This document shows positions 4,237-5,640 of a stretch of 5,640 nucleotides of DNA, piece after piece. Under the pieces are notes generated by a model. It was not told the DNA's origin and did no database searches. It saw only the letters and a program-made list of their open reading frames with translations. Origin of the DNA: Clostridia bacterium (GTDB lineage: Bacteria > Bacillota > Dehalobacteriia > UBA4068); contig JAAYYR010000033.1 of assembly GCA_012515255.1 (NCBI GenBank), forward strand, positions 1 to 5,640. The letters run 5' to 3'. Each line of letters begins with the position of its first letter. Within the stretch, counting starts at the first letter, position 1. Position numbers and translations under genes: made by a program.

Positions 4237-4923
4237 ATGATGAGTGTTGATTTATCACCGATCCTTATTTCGATCAAGGCGGCCGGCCTTTCAATCATCT
4301 TCACTTTCTTCCTCGGCATCCTCGCCGCCCGCGGCGTGATGGCAATCCGCCGGGAGAAGGTCAAAGCAGTGGTCGATGCCCTATTGACATTGCCATTGGT
4401 GCTGCCGCCCACGGTAGCCGGCTTTTTTCTGCTGTATATTTTCGGCGTGCGGCGGCCAATCGGCGCTTTTTTAGTCGAGTTCTTTGGCTGGCGCATAGCT
4501 TTTTCTTTGAGCGCAGCGGTGCTGGCCGCCATGGTCATGAGCTTCCCTTTGATGTATCGCTCGGCGCGCGGCGCTTTCGAGCAAGTAGATCAAAATTTAC
4601 TGTATGCCGCCCGTACCATGGGGATGAAGGAAAACCGCATTTTCTGGCGCATCATCTTGCCGCTAGCGGCGCCCGGCGTCGCGGCAGGCGGCGTGCTGGC
4701 CTTTGCCCGCGGCTTGGGCGAATTCGGCGCCACGGCGATGATCGCCGGCAATATCGCCGGCAAGACGCGCACCCTGCCCCTGGCGGTCTATTCCGAGGTG
4801 GCAGGCGGCAATATGGACGCCGCTTACCTTTATGTCGGTATTTTGGTCGCTGTCTGCTTTCTCGTGGTGATAACGATGAATTATTTTACCGTCAAGCAAA
4901 ATCGCTATAAACGGAGCGCTTAA
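4237..4923 (+). CDS. modB: Molybdate ABC transporter permease
   Basis: A 228-residue integral membrane protein that forms the transport channel as a dimer and couples to the ModC ATPase. Hydrophobic segments are visible at about 9-33, 45-70, 86-107, 141-157 and 196-217. The cytoplasmic EAA-type coupling loop is at about 123-150: YAARTMGMKENRIFWRIILP followed by LAAPG. Family features LPLVLPPTVAGF (52-63) and FARGLGEFGATAMIAGN (156-172) are typical of ModB/CysT-type permeases, and the length is normal for ModB. The start could be the first or the second of two consecutive ATGs; AAGGA lies 4 bases before the first and 7 before the second (4240), so the second may be preferred. The stop is 3 bases from the modC start. 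Confidence 0.95.
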   Translation: MMSVDLSPILISIKAAGLSIIFTFFLGILAARGVMAIRREKVKAVVDALLTLPLVLPPTVAGFFLLYIFGVRRPIGAFLVEFFGWRIAFSLSAAVLAAMVMSFPLMYRSARGAFEQVDQNLLYAARTMGMKENRIFWRIILPLAAPGVAAGGVLAFARGLGEFGATAMIAGNIAGKTRTLPLAVYSEVAGGNMDAAYLYVGILVAVCFLVVITMNYFTVKQNRYKRSA

Positions 4924-4926
4924 GCC

Positions 4927-5640
4927 ATGGCCCTTGAGGTAGAGATCAAAAAAAAGCTCAAAGGCTTTACTTTGGATATAGCGTTCAGCTCCGAGCAAAA
5001 GCTGGGCGTCTTGGGGTCATCCGGTTGCGGCAAGAGCATGACCTTGAAATGCATCGCCGGCGTTATCCGGCCGGATAGCGGGCGCATCGTGCTCAATGGC
5101 CGGGTGCTTTTTGATTCGCGCCGCGGCATTGATCTGCGGCCACAGCAGCGCCGCGTTGGCTATTTGTTTCAGAATTACGCGCTTTTTCCTCATATGACGG
5201 TAATGGAGAATATCGCCTGCGGCCGGGGCATTCCGGCTAAAGAGGCGCTTCATGATTCGCGCATTAAAGAGGTGATCAGGCTTTTACGTTTGCAAGGACT
5301 GGAAGAACGCTATCCGCTGCAGCTTTCCGGCGGCCAGCAGCAAAGAGTGGCTTTAGCGCGTATCCTGGTCAGCCAACCGGAGATCGTGCTTCTGGACGAG
5401 CCGTTTTCCGCTTTGGATGAGTATTTGCGGGAGCAGTTGCAATTGCAGATGGCGGAAATCCTTGACCAATGGGGGGAAAACGTCATCTTGGTCACGCATA
5501 ACCGCGATGAGGTCTATCGGCTTTCCGAGCGACTAGCGGTGATGGAGGGCGGCCGCATCATCGGCGAAGGCGGAACCCGGACTTTATTCGCCAGGCCGCA
5601 GCGCACCCAGATTGCCCGGCTTACCGGCTGCAAGAATATC
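4927..5640 (+). CDS. modC: Molybdate ABC transporter ATP-binding protein, N-terminal 238 residues (runs off window)
   Basis: The nucleotide-binding subunit that powers molybdate import at the inner face of the membrane. All ABC motifs are present: Walker A GSSGCGKS (30-37), Q-loop Gln82 in YLFQNYALFPHMTV, signature LSGGQQQRVALAR (133-145), Walker B IVLLDEP (153-159), D-loop SALD (161-164) and the H-loop His191 in LVTHNRDEV. The last visible residues, ARLTGCKNI, are typical of the end of the ATPase domain in ModC/CysA proteins, so a C-terminal regulatory (TOBE/Mop) domain may follow outside the window. Just 3 bases separate it from modB, and its ribosome binding site, GGAG, lies inside the end of modB, so translation is probably coupled. 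By itself the ATPase could serve sulfate or other oxyanions; the modA and modB context makes molybdate the best call. Confidence 0.93.
   Translation, partial: MALEVEIKKKLKGFTLDIAFSSEQKLGVLGSSGCGKSMTLKCIAGVIRPDSGRIVLNGRVLFDSRRGIDLRPQQRRVGYLFQNYALFPHMTVMENIACGRGIPAKEALHDSRIKEVIRLLRLQGLEERYPLQLSGGQQQRVALARILVSQPEIVLLDEPFSALDEYLREQLQLQMAEILDQWGENVILVTHNRDEVYRLSERLAVMEGGRIIGEGGTRTLFARPQRTQIARLTGCKNI

Overview
The window looks like a chromosomal segment from a moderately GC-rich, anaerobic bacterium, most likely of the Bacillota (Negativicutes or Clostridia type). The reasons are strong AAGGAGG ribosome binding sites, TTGACA/TATAAT-type promoters, intrinsic terminators, protein families common in those groups, and an apparent selenocysteine codon. 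The exact taxon cannot be fixed from the sequence. There is no sign of a phage, insertion sequence, CRISPR array, tRNA or rRNA.

Left part, minus strand (1-2018). At the left edge is the start of ilvB, the acetolactate synthase large subunit. Its 5' region (about 423-685) carries a strong promoter, a 30-codon leader peptide crowded with Leu, Val and Ile codons, and a long perfect intrinsic terminator just before the ilvB ribosome binding site. This is the layout of ribosome-mediated transcription attenuation, and no T-box is visible. Upstream of it lies a compact three-gene operon: a GyrI-like (COG4832-type) protein, a stand-alone TfoX C-terminal-domain protein, and an ArsC/Spx-family thioredoxin-fold protein. 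The last gene has an in-frame UGA exactly where the family has the first Cys of its CxxC motif, so it probably encodes a selenoprotein (UxxC). A possible bacterial SECIS hairpin follows at a suitable distance.

Right part, plus strand (2139-5640). From a divergent promoter region runs a molybdenum operon: a MoeA-like molybdopterin-binding protein with a four-cysteine C-terminal tail, then modA (molybdate-binding lipoprotein), modB (permease) and modC (ATPase, cut by the window end). A GC-rich hairpin with a T run between modA and modB probably lowers expression of the membrane and ATPase parts relative to the binding protein.

Together the window couples branched-chain amino acid control, a small redox/stress-type operon that needs selenium, and molybdate uptake with cofactor handling. 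The two most notable items are the UGA-containing ArsC/Spx-like gene and the ilvB leader attenuator. Neither is obvious from simple ORF calling.
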